Of a DNA stretch of 39,613 nucleotides, positions 38,727-39,613 are shown one piece after another (position 1 is the first letter of the stretch; every line of letters begins with the position of its first letter). The stretch lies in NCBI GenBank assembly GCA_015680685.1, contig MNCI01003613.1, positions 876,120-915,732 of the forward strand, read 5' to 3'. Position numbers and translations under genes: made by a program. A model generated the notes under the pieces. It was not told the DNA's origin. It made no database searches and saw only the letters and a list, made by a program, of their open reading frames with translations. The DNA is from Gnetum montanum (Eukaryota > Streptophyta > Gnetopsida > Gnetales > Gnetaceae).

Positions 38727-39613
38727 CTAAGTGTTTGTGTGTTGAATAGAACATAAGGGATATCACTCACATCGTTGTGAGCCTTAACGAACCTTCGGGT
38801 TAATCAAAAGAGAAAATTTATATAACGGTGAATTAGCACACCAATAATAATGCCTTCTTCTCATAAGAGCAACTCACCACCTAAGGACCATACTAGAGAC
38901 AGTCGGCAACATAAAACACATAACCAAAATTAGCCAAGTCCTATACAATATAAGATGACATATACTCATCCCAATGAGTATATCCCTAATTTTACTTTTA
39001 TTCTCCATCAGGATGAACAGCTACGGTGGAGAGATTTGCAAGGTAACATTGTGTTACCCCCAGACCGATCAATCTCTCACATGCTTTTCCATGCCTTGGC
39101 AAAGATAGGCATGACTGAATTATTTGCTGAATACGTTGCGAAAGACTTTAACATGAGGGATTATTATCCCACAGATGCCCAACATATGAGAGACTTAATG
39201 CAGGAGAGTCAACATGCACTGTTGAAGGGCAAAGTCCCGCACGTCCTTAGTGAAATAGGAGATGAGGAACCCCTTATCACGGGTTCTTTAGCAAATGATG
39301 TTCCCCCTCCTAACGATGATGAGGAGGTGGGGTATCAGAACCTATGATCAACGATACATATCCCTGGTTCTGATGCTTGGGAACACCAACTATTCATAGA
39401 GGGAATAACCACTTATGCTAAGGATGAGCACTTAGATCGTCATCATGATTGGGGCCATAGCAGCCGAAGAGAAGGCAAGAAACATCATCATGGCGATGGT
39501 TCCTCTTATTCTTCCCCTTCTTCACATCACTCACCCTCTCCTTCCACATTTGGGTGTAGCCACCATGAACATAAAGGTGAGGATAAAAGTAAGAAGGATG
39601 AAAGACCTCGACG
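38727..39613 (+). mobile_element. Element F: start of the internal region, cut by the window edge
   Basis: Leader to 38849, then the gag start. LTR, primer site and gag composition link it to D. Confidence 0.7.
38850..39613 (+). pseudogene. gag: N-terminal Gag of element F (partial)
   Basis: Starts ATG at 38850 (MPSSHKSNSPPKDHTRDSRQ). One frame continues to the window end with a TAG near 38930 (after THNQN) and a TGA at 39345-39347, fitting Gln and Arg codons changed by C-to-T. The middle part (FTFILHQDEQLRWRDLQGNI, ISHMLFHALAKIGMTELFAE) is globular and of no named domain I can assign. The end is His/Ser/Lys-rich (SSYSSPSSHHSPSPS), like the Ser-rich N-terminus of D's Gag. The capsid domain would lie beyond 39613. 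Confidence 0.65.

Overview
This window looks like nuclear DNA from a vascular plant with a large, repeat-rich genome. The evidence is one plausible cellular gene (an AP2/ERF transcription factor of the DREB A-5/group II type), one fragment of a tau-class glutathione S-transferase, and about 30 kb of nested Ty3/gypsy LTR retrotransposons. No bacterial genes, rRNA or tRNA were recognised. A fern or gymnosperm would fit, but the sequence alone does not decide this.

Layout, left to right. (A) 1-5040: the 3' part of a plus-strand Tat-lineage element: end of RNase H, archaeal-type second RNase H, integrase, a tandem-repeat array, a polypurine tract and a 1556-bp 3' LTR. (B) 5874-13307: a complete insertion bounded by LTRs and by CAAGG target-site duplications. 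It carries Gag and protease but no RT, RNase H or integrase. 13313-18815: low-copy DNA with the ERF gene (15492-16271, minus), a GST remnant (16556-16984) and several tandem repeats. (D) 18816-about 25.7 kb: an element with a different type of primer-binding site. Its 5' LTR is split by two opposite-strand solo LTRs (19069-19943, TSD GACGT; 20025-21275, TSD ATTAT), and its body holds only a decayed gag. (E) 26628-33720, minus strand: a Tat-lineage element with 3' LTR, PPT, repeat array, integrase, RNases H and RT. A plus-strand solo LTR (34039-35446, TSD CTTGT), related to the LTR of A, lies beyond its 5' side. 35.4-37 kb: LTR-like sequence with palindromic repeats. (F) about 38.1-39613: the LTR end, PBS and gag start of an element resembling D, cut by the window edge.

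Common threads. A, B, E and two of the solo LTRs share the LTR tip TGAAACACC; where an internal end is present it is preceded by AAAGAGGRGCC. A, B and E carry the same 30-36 bp repeat motif between integrase (or its deleted site) and the 3' LTR. Their U3 regions are full of imperfect palindromes built from TACGC/GCGTA-like arms. Two U3 stems show paired substitutions between element A and its solo-LTR relative. Coding frames are broken mainly by in-frame stop codons explicable by single C-to-T or G-to-A transitions, with few frameshifts, as expected from deamination of methylated cytosine. B appears to be a pol-deleted derivative: the first codons of the pol ORF seen in E are still recognisable in B, followed immediately by the repeat array.
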